Shown: positions 14,458 to 26,503, counted from the stretch's first letter. The stretch: 64,000 nucleotides of DNA from Chamaelirium japonicum (GCA_947650365.1 CANTAL010000003.1:992001-1056000), one strand, 5' to 3'. The notes: generated from the letters alone by a model not told the origin. A program made the numbers and translations.

Positions 14458-16959
14458 ATGGCACCGCCGGCGAGGGGACGCAGGCGAACGAGGACCCGTG
14501 CGGGGTCCATGCGCAGCAAACCTCCTGCGGAGACCCCCCAGCCCCTGGTCCCGTTCAGTGACCAGCTCCTGTTGGAGATGTTGGCCACCCAGCGGGCCAT
14601 GATGGAGGAACTAACACGGTTGCGTCAGTTCCCGACAGCGAGCCGGCGATCTGGGCTAGCGAGGGTTCCATCCCCTGTGCGACCTCCCGTCTCGTCGCGC
14701 CTGCCCACGGTGGTCCTAGCCCGAAGGAGTTCAAAACTGGAGCCCCCAGCCGAGAGAACGGTCGTGCGTGGGGTGCACAAAACCCCACTTACCAGGTTGT
14801 AAAAGCTGGTGACCCAGCAGTCTAGCAACAAGGCGACCTCGCGAGCAACCCTCCCTCGCCGCCGTGGCAGGAGCGCCGACTCCGACGAGTCGGAAGCGAG
14901 ATCGCTCGAGAGGGACCGCGAGCCGCGCCATCGACGACGAGAGAAGGAGCCCGCGGAGGCAATACCTGGTGTTGCCCAAGAGGTTACCGCCTCTCATCAA
15001 CCCACTCTCGTGGCGAAGCAGCCCACTGACGGGCGGTAGGAAGGTCGCCGGGGGGAAGCCCATTCAGGTCACCACGATGTGGGACGGAACCCCCCGAGAG
15101 GAAATGTGCGTGACCGCATAGGACCTGCGCAGCCGCCTCTGGGAGCATTCCCCGGGAACTGGCAGCGACCTAGCGCGCCGGTGGACCTTCTGGAGGACCT
15201 CGCCGCCCATGGGGGTAGCTCGCCCTTCACCAGCGAGGTGCACCAAGGAGGGTTTCCGCACCATTGGACCCCCCCAAAATTTGTATTGTTCGACGGATCG
15301 CAAGATCCCGTTGACCACCTCTTGGCCTACCAAAAGCTTTTATTTTTCCGGGACCAAGACCATGTGTTGTGCCGGGCTTTCCCGAGCAGCTTGGCGGGCT
15401 CAGCGTTGAATTGGCTCCATAAACTACCGTCCGTCACAATCCCAGATTTCCCTACCCTGTCGAGATTATTCCTAGAGCAATACCATTGCAACAGGCAGCC
15501 CCCTAAGAGGATCGAATCTCTCTTCACCTTGTCTATGGGAGCTCATGAAACCCTTCGCAGCTTCGCAATGAGGTTCCGGAACGCCTACCTCGCTCTAGAG
15601 GACACGGTTGGTCAAGATCGCACGGCGGTAAGCGCGTTCCGGAATGCCCTCCCTGAAGGTGGCAAGCTCCATGACACGCTGGTTATAAAGGACCCGCGCA
15701 CCATGGTCGAGCTGTTTGCCCTGGTCCAACAACACATCAAGCTCGAAGATATGGTGCTCGACCGAAAGGGAAAAGCGATCGAACAGTGACCTCCTCCGGC
15801 TTTGCGACCTCTTGTCGTTAAAGCCGTAGAAAGGCGGGAGGTGCCCCTGGTGGCACCTTCGCCCGGGCCACCCGCAGCTCTGGTCGTGCAGCCCGCAGAA
15901 GCCCCCGTGGTGGCCGCTGAAAGGCCGGCGAACTGGCGCCTACCTCCGGGGCCCGGGGAGCGGGATTTCACTGTATTAACCAACTCCCCGTGGCAAATCC
16001 TGCACCAAATCCGGAATGAGCCCTTCGTTCAATACCCGCCCACACTGCAAGAAGGGGAGCCCGGTTCGACCAACAATACCCGACGGTGCGCGTTTCATCG
16101 CAGCCCCGGGTATCACACCAATAGATGCTGGGCTCTGAAGAACCACCTGGAGGATTTGGTCACCTTGGGACACTTGAGCCAATTCATCTTGCCCCCGAGA
16201 AGATTCGAGGTGATCCCGGCACGGGTCCCTCGGGAGGGAGATCGCCTGGGGCCTGCGGAGCCCGCTCTACCTCCACCTCCTCCGGGAGGACCGGCGATCT
16301 GTCACACCATCAACGGACGCCTAAGCGGCCCGAGATCCAGTAATGAGGTTTGCCGACAAGTTAGAGAAATGGAGCGAGCTCAAAAGGTATTTTCCATCTC
16401 TCTAACTCCTGTTTTACTCCAAACGCCAAGGGTCGAAGCCCGCGATTTCATCTGGTTCTCGGAAGACGACATAGCCGGGGTCGTTACCCCCCACAATGAC
16501 CCCCTCGTTATACGCCTCATGATGGCAAACATCGAGGTGAGACGGGTCTTGGTCGATCCAGGAAGCACCGTCGATATCCTATTCTTATCGGCCTTCCAGC
16601 GAATGGGGTTGAGACAAATCGATCTGTCTCCCTCGACGGGCTCGCTCAGCGGTTTCACCGGCGAGGTTGCTAAGGTCATTGGGGAGATCGCACTCACCGT
16701 AACAGCGGGCCCGGAAGTCCGTCAAGTCCGCTTCGCAGTGGTAGACGGACTGTCCGCCTTCAATGCCATACTAGGGCGACCTTGGTTGAGGCAAATGAAC
16801 GCGGTCTCCTCACCCAATCATCAGGCCCTTAAATTTCCCACTGTGAGCGGGGTCGTGGTAATTAGGGGTGATCAAGTCGCTACTACCAGATGTGAGAAGG
16901 ACGTCCTTCATCTCCTGGAAGTGGAGGTCGCGGAGGCCAAGAGGCCGGCGCCCTCCTAG
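14458..16959 (+). pseudogene. gag-pro: gag-protease of element A, broken by three nonsense codons
   Basis: One frame runs from the ATG at 14458 to the UAG at 16957 with no frameshift. It is interrupted by TAA 14800-14802, TAG 15037-15039 and TGA 15787-15789. The N-terminal part is Arg/Pro-rich. The capsid-like retrotransposon gag domain lies at about 15240-15770 (motifs DPVDHLLAYQ, FRNAYLAL). A zinc knuckle-like CAFHRSPGYHTNRC is encoded near 16087; the usual third ligand position holds Tyr with His next to it. The aspartic protease follows, with LVDPGSTVDILF near 16549 (DPGS where C has DTGS) and the flap-side ILGRPWL near 16770. The product would form the particle and cleave the polyprotein, but this copy is inactive. 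Confidence 0.9.
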
Positions 16960-16965
16960 CAATTA
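16957..16965 (+). promoter_or_regulatory. Candidate stop-codon readthrough site TAG-CAA-TTA between gag-pro and pol
   Basis: The gag-protease frame ends CCC-TCC-TAG and is followed in the same frame by CAA-TTA-GCA and then pol. UAG-CAA-UUA is the tobamovirus-type leaky stop (UAG-CAR-YYA). Family B/C has TAG-CAA-TCA at the same boundary, and D has TAG-AAA-TTA. Apart from a later TAA in this copy (16990-16992; CAA in D) the frame into RT is open, so no intron is needed. Readthrough is inferred, not shown. Confidence 0.65.
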
Positions 16966-19900
16966 GCACTCGCCACGAGCGGGCTCCCTTAAGGCCCAAG
17001 AGGGATCTCCTCGCTTAAATCTCCTGCTCCACTCACGGGTGGGAGCGGTGCGGATCTTAAGCTCGAGGAGAAAGGTCGCCCGTCGGGATCCCTGAGGAGA
17101 AGTTTCCCCGTTGCCGAGCCGCTACAAGAGGTCAACATCGGTGGTGAGGACGGACCGAGGACCGTCCATCTCGGGACCTCGCTAACTAAGGGCGAGGTCC
17201 TAACCTTAACCAACCTGCTTAAGGAATACCACGACGTGTTCGCCTGGAGCTTCGAAGACATACCAAGGATTGACCCAGAGGTCGCCTGCCATCGTCTGCA
17301 CACCTTGCGAGACTTCCCACCGGTGAAACAAAAAGCTCGGCATATACCCACTGCAAAGTCCACCGCAGTGGTGGCAGAAATAGAAAAGCTGGAGCGAGCT
17401 GGTTTTATCCGCGAGGCGTACTTCCCCGATTGGATCTCCAATATCGTAGCGGTGCCCAAGAAAAGTGGGGCGGTCAGAGTGTGCATCGACTTCTCCGACC
17501 TCAACAAAGCATGTCCGAAGGACGGATTCCCTCTCCCACGAATTGGCGCGCTGGTCGACGCCGCTGTCAGATTCCAGGCCTTGTCCTTTATGGACGGGTA
17601 TTCTAGGTATAATCAGATACCCTTCCATATTGACGATCAAGAGAAGACCGCCTTCTACTCTGGGGTGGGCTACCAGAAGCGTTTCTGTTATCGGGTAATG
17701 CCGTTTGGACTCAAGAACGCAGGAGCGACCTACCAAAGGTTAGTCACTCAGATGTTTAAGGATCAGATCGGCTGGAATGTCGAAGTTTATGTAGACGACC
17801 TTCTGGTAAATAGTTGAGGGCGGGAAGGACATGTTGCTGATCTCTGCGAAATCTTTGGAGTTTTGCGAAAATTCCAGATGAAGCTAAACCCGGCAAAGTG
17901 CGTATTCGGGGTGACTTCTGGAAAATTCCTAGGGTACCTGGTCACCCACAGGGGGATCGAGGCCGATCCTAGGCAGATCCGAGCACTTGTCGAAATGCCC
18001 GCGCCAAAAACCCGGCAGGAGGTCCAGAGATTGAGCGGGCGAATCGCCGCGCTAAATCGGTTCATCTCCAAATCCTTAGATAATTGCCGACCTCTTTTCA
18101 AGCTACTTCGAAAAGGAGCGAACATCAGGTGGGACGAAAAATGTGAGCTCGCTTTTCAGAAGATCAAGGACTATCTGGCGAGCCCACCAGTCCTTGCGGC
18201 ACCGAAGGATGGCGCCGAGCTGGGCGTATATCTGGCGGTCACCGAGAATACGGTGAGCGGGGTCCTCGTGGTGGAAGAGGCGAAGGTTGAGCGACCTGTT
18301 TATTTCGTAAGTCATACAATGCTCCCTACCGAGTTCCGGTATCGACCAATCGAGAAGGTAGCGTTGGCCTTGGTCCTTACCGCGAGAAAGCTTCACCCAT
18401 AATTCTCGGCGCACACCGTCAAGGTTATCACAGAGCACCCTTTGAAGAGCGCGCTCTCCAGGCCCTCGGTGGCAGGGAGGCTCTATCGATGGTCCGCCGA
18501 GCTCGCCGCCTACGGCTTAGAGTATGTCCCTCGAGTCGCTGTCAAAGGGCAGGCCCTTGCTGATTTCTTGGCGGACTTCCCCATAGAAGAATCGGTCCAG
18601 TACCAGGAGGATGAGCCCACCGAGGCACACCCTGGGAAGGCGAGGTTCTTAGGTGATCAGGACGAGCTTCCTCCAGCGAAGCATTCAGAGATAATGGAGT
18701 GGGAACTATTCGTTGATGGCTCCTCAAACGCACTGGGGGCCGGGATTGGGGTTGCACTGATCGCCCAGGCGATACTCCTCGAGAAATCAATCTGGCTGGA
18801 TTTTGCTACCACCAACAATTAAGCAGAATACGAGGCGCTGTTGGCCGGACTAGAGCTCGCTCAAGAAGTAGGCGCCAAACGTTTGAAGGTGTTTAGCGAC
18901 TCACAGCTAATCATTTGTCAAATCAAAGGAGAATATGCCTCCCGGGATACGGGAATGGCGGGCTACGTGGACTTGGTGAAAGACAAGGCCGCAGGATTCA
19001 AGGAGATCTCGTTCAAGCAAATTCCGCGGGTCGATAATAGGCGGGTAGACGCTTTGGCAAATGCCGCCTCCCTGCTAGGAGGATCGAAAGCTCGCCAGAT
19101 TTTCATCGAAGTCCAAAGTCAGTCTCGACTCCAACTAGCAGAGCCCACCGTGAACCAAGTGGCGGCCGACGTGTTACCTGGCGGATGGACCGCGCCTATT
19201 ATTCATTTTCTCCAAAAGGGCGAGCTCCCGGAGGACAAAGAAGAAGCTCGACGAATGGAGAAATGCGATGGTCGCTATCTCATTCGCTGGGATCGCCTTT
19301 TTAGAAAATCCTTCGGCGGGCCAAATCTTCGTTGTGTCGAGCACCCCAAAACCGAAGAGGTTTTTAATCGCATTCATTCCGGCGAGCTGGGAAATCACGC
19401 TGGTGGGCAGTCTCTGGCTGCAAAAGTAAGGCGACAAGGATATTGGTGGCCCACCCTCGAGCAAGATGCATTGAAGGTCGCCAGAAGGTGCATTCAATGC
19501 CAGAAGCACGCCACAACGAATCATATGCCCATCGAAGAGCTGCACCCCCTGGTGAGCCCTTGGCTATTTTAGCAGTGGGGGCTTGACATTGTGGGACCAT
19601 TCCCTCAGTCAGCCCGGCAGAAGAAATTCATCTTAGTGGCTACGGACTACTTCACCAAATGGGTGGAAGCGGTCCCGCTAGCTAAGATAGGCGAGAAGCA
19701 AGTAAAAGATTTCCTCTGGAAAAACGTTTTCTGCAGGTTCGATCTGCCGCGGGTACTTATCACTGATAATGGACGCCAGTTCGACAATCGCTTGATTAGA
19801 AGTTTTTGTGACGAATATGGGGTCGACTTGAGGTTTTCGTCTCCAAGGTACCCACAAAGCAACGGGCAGGCCGAAGCCACGAACCGCTTAATCCTAGACA

Positions 19901-20421
19901 ACCTCAAGAAAAGGTTGGAAGGAAAGAAGGGATTGTGGGAGCAGGAGCTCGATGGAGTCCTATGGGCCTATCGCACTACTCCACATCGCTCGACTAACGA
20001 GTCGCCTTTCGGTCTGACTTATGGTTGCGAGGCCGTACTTCCCGTAGAGGTCGAGCTACCCACTGAAAGAAGGCTGGCGACGGAGGAGGTCGACAACGAC
20101 AAACTGCTCGCCGACTCCCTCGATCAGCTCGAAGAGAGACGAGATCGCGCCAACCTGCACCTCGCCGGGTACCGACGAGAGATGAAGCGCGCCTACGATA
20201 AGAAAGTTTGCCATCGAGCGTTCAAAACCGGCGACTTGGTAATGAGAAAAGTATTCGCAAACACACAGGAACCCAACGCTGGGAAGCTCGCGGCGAACTG
20301 GGAAGGCCCCTACATTGTGCATCAGGCACGAGGATCTAGGGCCTACTAGTTGATGACTGCAGAGGGCGACCTACTAGAGCGACCTTGGAATATTTTGCAC
20401 CTCCGAAAGTATTATGCCTAG
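16960..20421 (+). pseudogene. pol: pol of element A (RT, RNase H x2, integrase), broken by six nonsense codons
   Basis: The frame continues from gag-pro with no frameshift to TAG 20419-20421. Nonsense codons: TAA 16990, TGA 17815, TAA 18400, TAA 18820, TAG 19570, TAG 20347 (first bases). Reverse transcriptase has VCIDFSDLNKACPKD and the YVDD catalytic box at 17788-17799. The first RNase H (about 18130-18440) has GVYLAVTENTVSGVLV where an active enzyme has a catalytic Asp. The second, archaeal-type RNase H has FVDGSS, AEYEALLAGLE, FSDSQLI and VDALANAA (18706-19065). Integrase has the HHCC finger ending CIQCQKH, then DYFTKWVE, TDNGRQF and the acidic Glu region at SNGQAEATNR. It ends in RKYYA with no chromodomain. 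Confidence 0.93.
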
Positions 20422-21239
20422 AGTTTCGGCGACCTTCTGTAATGTCATCTTCAAAAGTTATGAATGAACAATGTTGGATCCGCCAAAGTCTTTTAGCGTG
20501 AAAGATGTGTATTTTCAAATTGCAGTTCGCCGTCGTAAGGACTTAAAGCAAAATCAGGTTCCTCAGAGGCCGCCGGAAAGCGACCTTGAGATTCTCGGGG
20601 TAGCCCGCCGCAATGCGGGCTTAAGGCAAGACTGGGCTCCTCAGAGGCCGCCAATAAGCGACCTTGAGATTTCCAGGGTAGTCCGCTGTCAAGGAGACTT
20701 AAAACCTAACCGAGACCTTTCGCGCTCACCAGCCATGAACGGAAGCATCCCGGCGTGATCTAGGGAAACCTAAGAGGGGCGATCTCCTTTTAGGTAGCCC
20801 GAACATCCCTTGGTAACCCCTCAAAGGGCATGTCCAGTGATCAGGATCCTTGAGGGCGATTAACCGGGCAGGGGGCAGCTAGCACTTACTAGTTTTTTTT
20901 AAAATAAAATTGATTTAAATCTCTGAGCATAGGGAAATTTTTCAGGTTATTTGGTTCGTGCGTCTTTTTCTTTTCCGGGCTCAAAGATTATAGCAAGATT
21001 TAGCGAGCATGCCGAGCTTTTCGTTTGCATATATTTTAAAAGAAAATGATTGGATCGAATTAGTTGCCTCGCCCGGGGTATCACCCTTGAGGTTGCTGCA
21101 AAAATTTCTAGAGCGGACTCGCAGAAAGAAAGTAAACAAACACAGAAGAATAGACACAGAGGCGAACTCAAAAAGATATTTATCATTTGTCATTAAAGTT
21201 ACAATAGAGTTACAAGAGGACGGAGCCTAGGCTGGGCCA
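20422..21239 (+). repeat. pol-aORF spacer of element A with 78-bp repeats
   Basis: No coding sequence seen. Near 20520-20760 there are two full copies and a partial third of a 78-bp unit, marked by CCTCAGAGGCCGCC at 20561 and 20639, then GCGACCTTGAGAT and a GCGG/CTTAA stretch. The same unit, also with 78-bp spacing, lies at 59815-60050 in element D. The two convergent genes (pol on +, aORF on -) both end in or beside this spacer, so it probably holds both 3' ends. Confidence 0.7.
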
Positions 21240-24094
21240 GCACCCGCGCCGTCGTCATCGCCGCGCTTCCTCTTTTTTGACCTTTCGGCCTTATACTTCT
21301 CGATGGCATCAAGCGCGTCATTCCGCAGAGCTCATCGAGCTGCGACTTGAGGCGGCTTTACTGAGAGCGGAGGTCTTGGAGATGCGATTCCCTCAAAGAC
21401 GCGATCTCGTCCCTAGAGGCCGCCACTTGACGTTGGAGCTCGGAAATTTCCTTTTGGGCGGCCTCTTCGGCTTGGCGGGCCTCTTGCAGATCGGAAATGG
21501 CGCGGGCGCGGGCGTCCTCGACCGAGGCCAGTGCGGTGGTGAAGGTAGCGACCCGCTGGCGCAGTTGGCCGACCTCCGTGTTTGAGGATGCGACCTGCTG
21601 GCGTAGCCGGTCCACTTCAGCTCGCAGCTCGCCCGACCGGTCCATTTGGCGAATGCGGTGAATATGCTCGTCTACTCTCCTCTCCGAGCCGTGGAGAGTG
21701 TCATCGTAGAGGGAGACCATATCCCCCGCAACGCCGGCGACCTCGACGGCCAGAGCGTGGCTGACCCGCTCCACCTGTGGCGAGCAAAAGCAGTTAGGAA
21801 ATTATTGGAGGCAAACCATAATCAAGCGAGGCAGGGGGTATTTACCTCGGCAAGCCGATCGAAAAGGACAATGTAGGGAGAGCGCGCAAAGATGTTGCAA
21901 CCAGGAATCTCCCGCCTGTAGTGAGGGGCGCGCTCCGGATCACCCGAGGAGGAGCCTGCCTGGCTAACCCCGGCCGGGGTAGCCGAAGATGTAGTAGCGG
22001 CGGCGGGCTCAGGCACCGCGGAAGCCGTGTCAGGAGCGGGCCCGGCCACTGCGATACTGTCGCCCTCTCGATTAGGCGCATCGGAGTTCGAGGCTTCCGA
22101 GCCTGAGCTCAGGAGACCCTCCAAGATAGCCCCTAGATCCGGGGCTTTGTAAACCAGCCCGTTTAGTTCCGAAGGGAGGGCGGCAGCTGCAGCAGCGGGC
22201 GGTGTAGCGACGGGCGCAGGGCTAAGGGAAAGAGCAGCGATGGGCGAGGTGGCTTGGGTGTTGGCTGGCACGCTGGTCGTGGGGGCTGGTCCCTCGAAGG
22301 GCGCGGAAGAAGCAGCTGGGGGAGCGGCGGATGGTGAGACCGCGTGGGGGATAGCAGGCGGGTTCGGAGCCGTGGAGCTCGGAGTGGTCGGAGTGGCCAA
22401 GCCATGTGTAGTGGGGGCGGTTGGTGGCGAGTCCACTTGGGCATCGGTAGACGCGCTCACAGAGGCAGCGCCCGGGGCGTCTGGCGTGGCCAACCCTTGC
22501 GGTGGTGGCACCGGTTGAGGCGAAGGAATGCTTGGAGCAGGCGCAGCCGGAGGAGTGGGAGCCGCCCTGTGGGAGTCCGCTGGGGTCTCTGGCACTGTTG
22601 GGGCGGGCTCGGCAGCGCGGGCCGCCTCCTCTTCCTCTTCCTCTTCCTCTTCCTCCTCCTCGGCCGAGCTCGAATCCTCGCAGGATCCCAAGCCCGCTTC
22701 ATCGAGAGCGGCCTTCCTCCTCCGCTCCTCAACGACTCGCTCGAAGGCTTCGCGAGCTTTGCGAACGACATCGTCCTCCCCCATTGGGCGGGCTGCCGGA
22801 GCCCTCTTCTTCTTCTTCTTTATATAAGCGCCCTCCATCTCTGGGGTCATTACCACGACAAAGAGGGGTTTAGAGAGGTCGCCCGGGAACTCGCGCATCA
22901 GCACCTCGGCCATTGGGGTTTCCACCTCCGCCATGCCAAGAAGGAGCTCGACGCGCGGGTCCTCGGGGTCGACCATAACAACTTGAAGTCGTGGGGGTTC
23001 CGGAATTGAGGAGCGCGTAGGGGGATTGGAGGCTAAGGAAGAGTTCGCCTCACCTGGGGCTATTTCGCGGGGTGGAGGTGGCGGCGAGGGAATATCCTCC
23101 TCACGGAGCATCTCGATGGCGTCTTCATCGGCGAGCCTAATCGGGGAAGCCCGCTTCTTCTTCCCCTTCTTCGCTGAAGAGGGGCCGGTGCCGGAGGTCG
23201 TAGGGGCCACCTTGGAGGTCGCCCCGGTGCGGCGGGAGACCGCCATCTTCTTGCGCATGATCTTTTGGCGGGTGGTGATGGCGCCAGTCCGGAGATCCTT
23301 CCAGAGGAAGGAGAAGTCCGGAGCCAGGATCTTCTCGGGAGTCCGCCCGCCGAGGAACTCGAAGATCGCCTTGTCAAGGGATTGCTCTCGGACCTCGGAG
23401 ATGCACTTCATCCCTTTGGGCCGGTACTCAGCGATCGCTTTGAAGTTGGGGATGGACGGCCTTCCGGGGTGAGCAGGGACGCCTGCGCAGGGACCTCGCC
23501 ACTCCCCCGTGACGACGAAGGGGTACTCCTTCTAGTACCTGTCTCTGTTTTCGATCGCGGAGAAGGGGAGCACCTCGCCGGAGCGGCCCATGAGATAGAA
23601 CAGGCCGCAGTCCACCTCGTTGAAGATGGGCCCCGGCTTGAGGAACCACTTCTTCAGGAGGTAGGCAAGGGGGATCCTCACATTAAGGGCTTCCTCGATG
23701 CGAGAAAGCCAGTAGAGGATCCCCCATGAGTTTCCTCGAAGCTGGGCGGGGTATAAGCCCGCCAGTTCCAGTAGCTCGCTGGCCAAAGGTTCAGGGGGAG
23801 CCGGAGCCCTGACCAGATCTGCCCCACGGAGACCGCGGTGCCGGAGAGCGGTCTCCCCGAACATGGGAGGGGCAGAATGGCGAGCTCCTGGGGAATGCCC
23901 GTAGCTGTTCGCAGACTCTCGGGGACGGGCGCGCCTCCGATGTCGTGCAGCCAGGTGATGGCGGGCACCTTAGGGGGAGCCTCACCCTCAGTGCCGGGAG
24001 TGCGCACTGAGATAGAAGCGACATCGAGGGGTTCCTCATGGGAGGACGCAGCGGCAGCAGCAGCAGAAGAGGAAGCGGCAGCAGCGGAAGCCAT
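21240..24094 (-). pseudogene. Antisense gene (aORF) of element A, two exons, broken
   Basis: The gene is on the strand opposite to gag-pol. ATG at 24094 opens an Ala/Ser-rich start. A motif region SGLRLPL...LAGLYPAQLRGNSWGIL resembles the plant Transposase_28-type domain. Exon 1 goes to 21846 and carries a frameshift near 23790 and a TAG at 23532-23534. Its second half is acidic and Pro/Ala/Ser-rich, with a long Glu run near 22640. A GT-AG intron (21845-21775) joins in frame to exon 2, a coiled coil with VDEHIHRIRQ and EISELQRQVAASRDEI. The last part is shifted after 21358. Element D's copy shows the same exon structure. Function is unknown. The Transposase_28 likeness is recognition by eye. 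Confidence 0.8.
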
Positions 24095-24182
24095 GGGAGC
24101 ACAGAAGGTCTAAAGCAAGCTGAATAAAGAGAGGGAAGGGAGAGCTGTTTTCACGCAGAAGTGAAAAATTCCCCCCATCCCC

Positions 24183-24190
24183 TATTTATA
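24183..24190 (-). promoter_or_regulatory. TATA box of the element A antisense gene
   Basis: TATAAATA on the - strand, about 90 bp before the aORF ATG. A G-box core CACGTG lies at 24301-24306, 111 bp further upstream. Element D has the same pair with nearly the same spacing (TATA at 56662, CACGTG at 56545-56550), which supports an independent antisense promoter. Confidence 0.7.
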
Positions 24191-24769
24191 GGTAGGAAAG
24201 GGGCAGGTGAATCGGACCGCAGTTAATGCTCGAGCGCGCCCTGCGAGGCGACGCGACGGTGGTTGAGGCGACAGCTCGTTTCTTTCCAATCGCAGGACGC
24301 CACGTGGGCCACGCGTGGAAAAAGCTGCACCGGCGCCAACGCTGTCCTTTTCTGACAGAAACCAAAGCGAATGAGATGGAGACACGTGTCCCACGACGAT
24401 CGAGATCTCATGATGAGATTCATTGTATCAGTTTTGGGTCTCGAGTCTCGCGTCGCATTTAAGATGATATGATCGCTGGAGATTTGGTGCGAAGCCCGAG
24501 CCACAAGATCGCCTGCGGTAGATGCCCGCAGCTCGCCCAAAGTACACCCTGACCGTGTGTAGAAAGCTCGCACCGGAAGGAGTTCGCTGGTAGCTACTAC
24601 TCCCAGCCCGCCCGACCATTGTTGCAGCAGACATTGATATCAGGCACATTTCGAAGGATGAGAGCTTGCTCCCAAGCTCACTGAGGCAAAAGTCGCTAGG
24701 AGAGGAAGGCACAAAAAAGATAAGCTCGCTAGAACTCCTGAGCGGGTGGCTCGCTTTCCTCAGCCGCTC
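24191..24769 (-). promoter_or_regulatory. Upstream region of the antisense gene of element A
   Basis: No open coding sequence is supported. It holds the G-box at 24301-24306 and a nearby CACGCGTGG, and it aligns by eye with 56098-56661 of element D. It is best read as the aORF promoter region plus the element's 3' untranslated region. Confidence 0.55.
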
Positions 24770-24785
24770 TCTCAGGAGGGGGTAA
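24770..24785 (+). other. Polypurine tract of element A
   Basis: CAGGAGGGGGTAA directly precedes the 3' LTR start TGTCAG at 24786. This is the expected plus-strand primer site. The B, C and D elements have GGAGGGGGTAA at the same place. Confidence 0.85.
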
Positions 24786-25824
24786 TGTCAGGGGTAGCCA
24801 AAAACCACGTACCCTGAGCATCATCGCAACCCGTGAAGCAGAGCCCGCACAAGTGCCCACCCAGTGTGCAGTAGCAGCGGGAGTTAGATCGTCATGCATC
24901 CAAACACTGGCACCTCGCCGCAGAGCGGAGGAGAAAGTGCATGATTCAGAGTCGGCTAACCCTCCAGCTCATTCAAGAGCTCGCCCCAAACAGCTCGCAA
25001 GGAGCTCGCCCCACAGCTCGCAAGGAGCTCGCCCTAAACATTTCGCAAGGAGCTCGCCCCATAGCTCGCAAGGAGCTCGCCCCACAGCTCGCAAGGAGCT
25101 CGCCCCACAGCTCGCAGGGAGCTCACCCCACAGCTCGCAGGGAGCTCGCCCAACAGCTCGCAGGGAGCTCGCCCAACAGCTCGCAAGGAGCTCGCCCCAC
25201 AGCTCGCAAGGAGCTCGCCCCGGCTCGTAAGGAGCTCGCCCCCCCCAGCTCGCAGTATTATCTTAACTGGGAGCGGGATCCACATTGGACTATGAGGGGA
25301 CTTGTACCTGAAAGCGTAGGAGATTGCCCCACAGCTCGAAGGCGCTCGCTCCCCCCAGCTCGCAAGGACCTCGCCTCTTTCTATGGATCTCATAGACCCC
25401 AGGAATCCAAGAGACAAGGAACTCGCACGGGAGCGCATCCTCGCCCCCCAGCTTGAGAAGGAGCTCGCCCCATCTCTCTCACACGAGCCCACCCCGGGGC
25501 TTGTGCAAGAACTTTGGCCAAAGAGAAAACTTAGAAGGGCATCAACGAACACTAGTAGAGAGCTCGAAGAGATCGCCGGGCTGCTCCCGTCATCGAAGAG
25601 GTTGCCCTCTCCGGAGCCCGACTCTTGATAATAGGGAGAAAGTGGCGGACCGCCCAAACCCCTTGTCAAAGAGGTCGCCCTCTTAAGAGCCCGACCCTTG
25701 ACAAAGGCTGCCTGGTGTCAAAATCCCACTGAAGACTACGTGGACGATTGTAGTCCACGGAAGCCCATCAGAGTCGGTTTGAGACCTCCCCGACCTGAAC
25801 ATTCCAGAGGAGCCACCTGGCAAC
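24786..25824 (+). repeat. 3' LTR of element A, first part
   Basis: Starts TGTCAGGGGTAGCC, matching the 5' LTR, and is broken after CACCTGGCAAC by element B. It contains a longer 23-bp array (24960-25250) than the 5' LTR. The remainder is at 38693-39062. Confidence 0.95.
25820..25824. repeat. Target site duplication of element B, left copy (GCAAC)
   Basis: GCAAC lies before TGTGGGGG and is repeated at 38688-38692 after CCCACA. The intact 5' LTR of A has this GCAAC once (near 13996), which shows the empty site. Confidence 0.95.
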
Positions 25825-26503
25825 TGTGGGGGAAAATCTTTGTGCCGACCCAAAGACTTCTCACCACCAGTCAATTGAAATTTTGATTTGAAGAGATCGT
25901 TGTTTGATCTGTTGATTGAAGTCGTTGCTTTCGATATGTTAACAGAGAGAGAGATTCAATCAGAGAGTTGACACGAGAGATGTGATCTCGGAGTTCAGCC
26001 GAAGCCTACGTCTCCGTGCTATAGGGAGCAACCCGAATTCACTAACACTTGTATTGAAGTGATCTCGACAGGCCGAGTATCACTGAGGTCACTTTGATCT
26101 CTTCAAAGGTGAGAAGAAGATCAAAGGGAAGTGGAAGTGGAAGAGGGAAAGCTGAGAAATTCCAGAGCTCTGGTTCTGAAAATCAAATTTCAGAGTAGAA
26201 ATCAGAATTTTTGGATCCTTTTACATTCGAAGTCTCTGCTATTTATAGGATTCTCTGGTGGTAAATGGCGGTTTCTGCCGCAGCATCTGGCGATCTTCCA
26301 GGTAAAGCTGATGGGCCCCGCTACCGTCTCCTGGGGATTGCACAGGCTATTGGGCCCACGATGCAAGGCCGGTAGGTCCCGCTGTAGTCTTCGTGGGCCC
26401 ACCAGGCAAGGCCGGTGGGTCCCGCTGTAGTCTTCGTGGGCCCACCAAGCAGGGCCGGTGGGTCCCGCTGTTTGCAGACTTCTTGCCAAAATTTGCACCC
26501 ACA
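25825..26503 (-). repeat. 3' LTR of element B
   Basis: 679 bp, reading TGTGGGTGCAAATTTTGG to CCCCCACA on the - strand. A TATA box (TATAAATA) lies at 26240-26247 on the - strand. It carries three copies of a 43-bp GC-rich unit (about 26345-26470), whereas the 5' LTR has two. That one unit accounts for the 43-bp length difference between the LTRs (679 versus 636). Confidence 0.94.

Noticed and set aside
16960..17235. Intron between protease and RT, as in Ogre elements
   Set aside because: The frame is open in D from the UAG to RT, and no convincing GT-AG pair was needed. It remains the main alternative to readthrough and needs RNA data.
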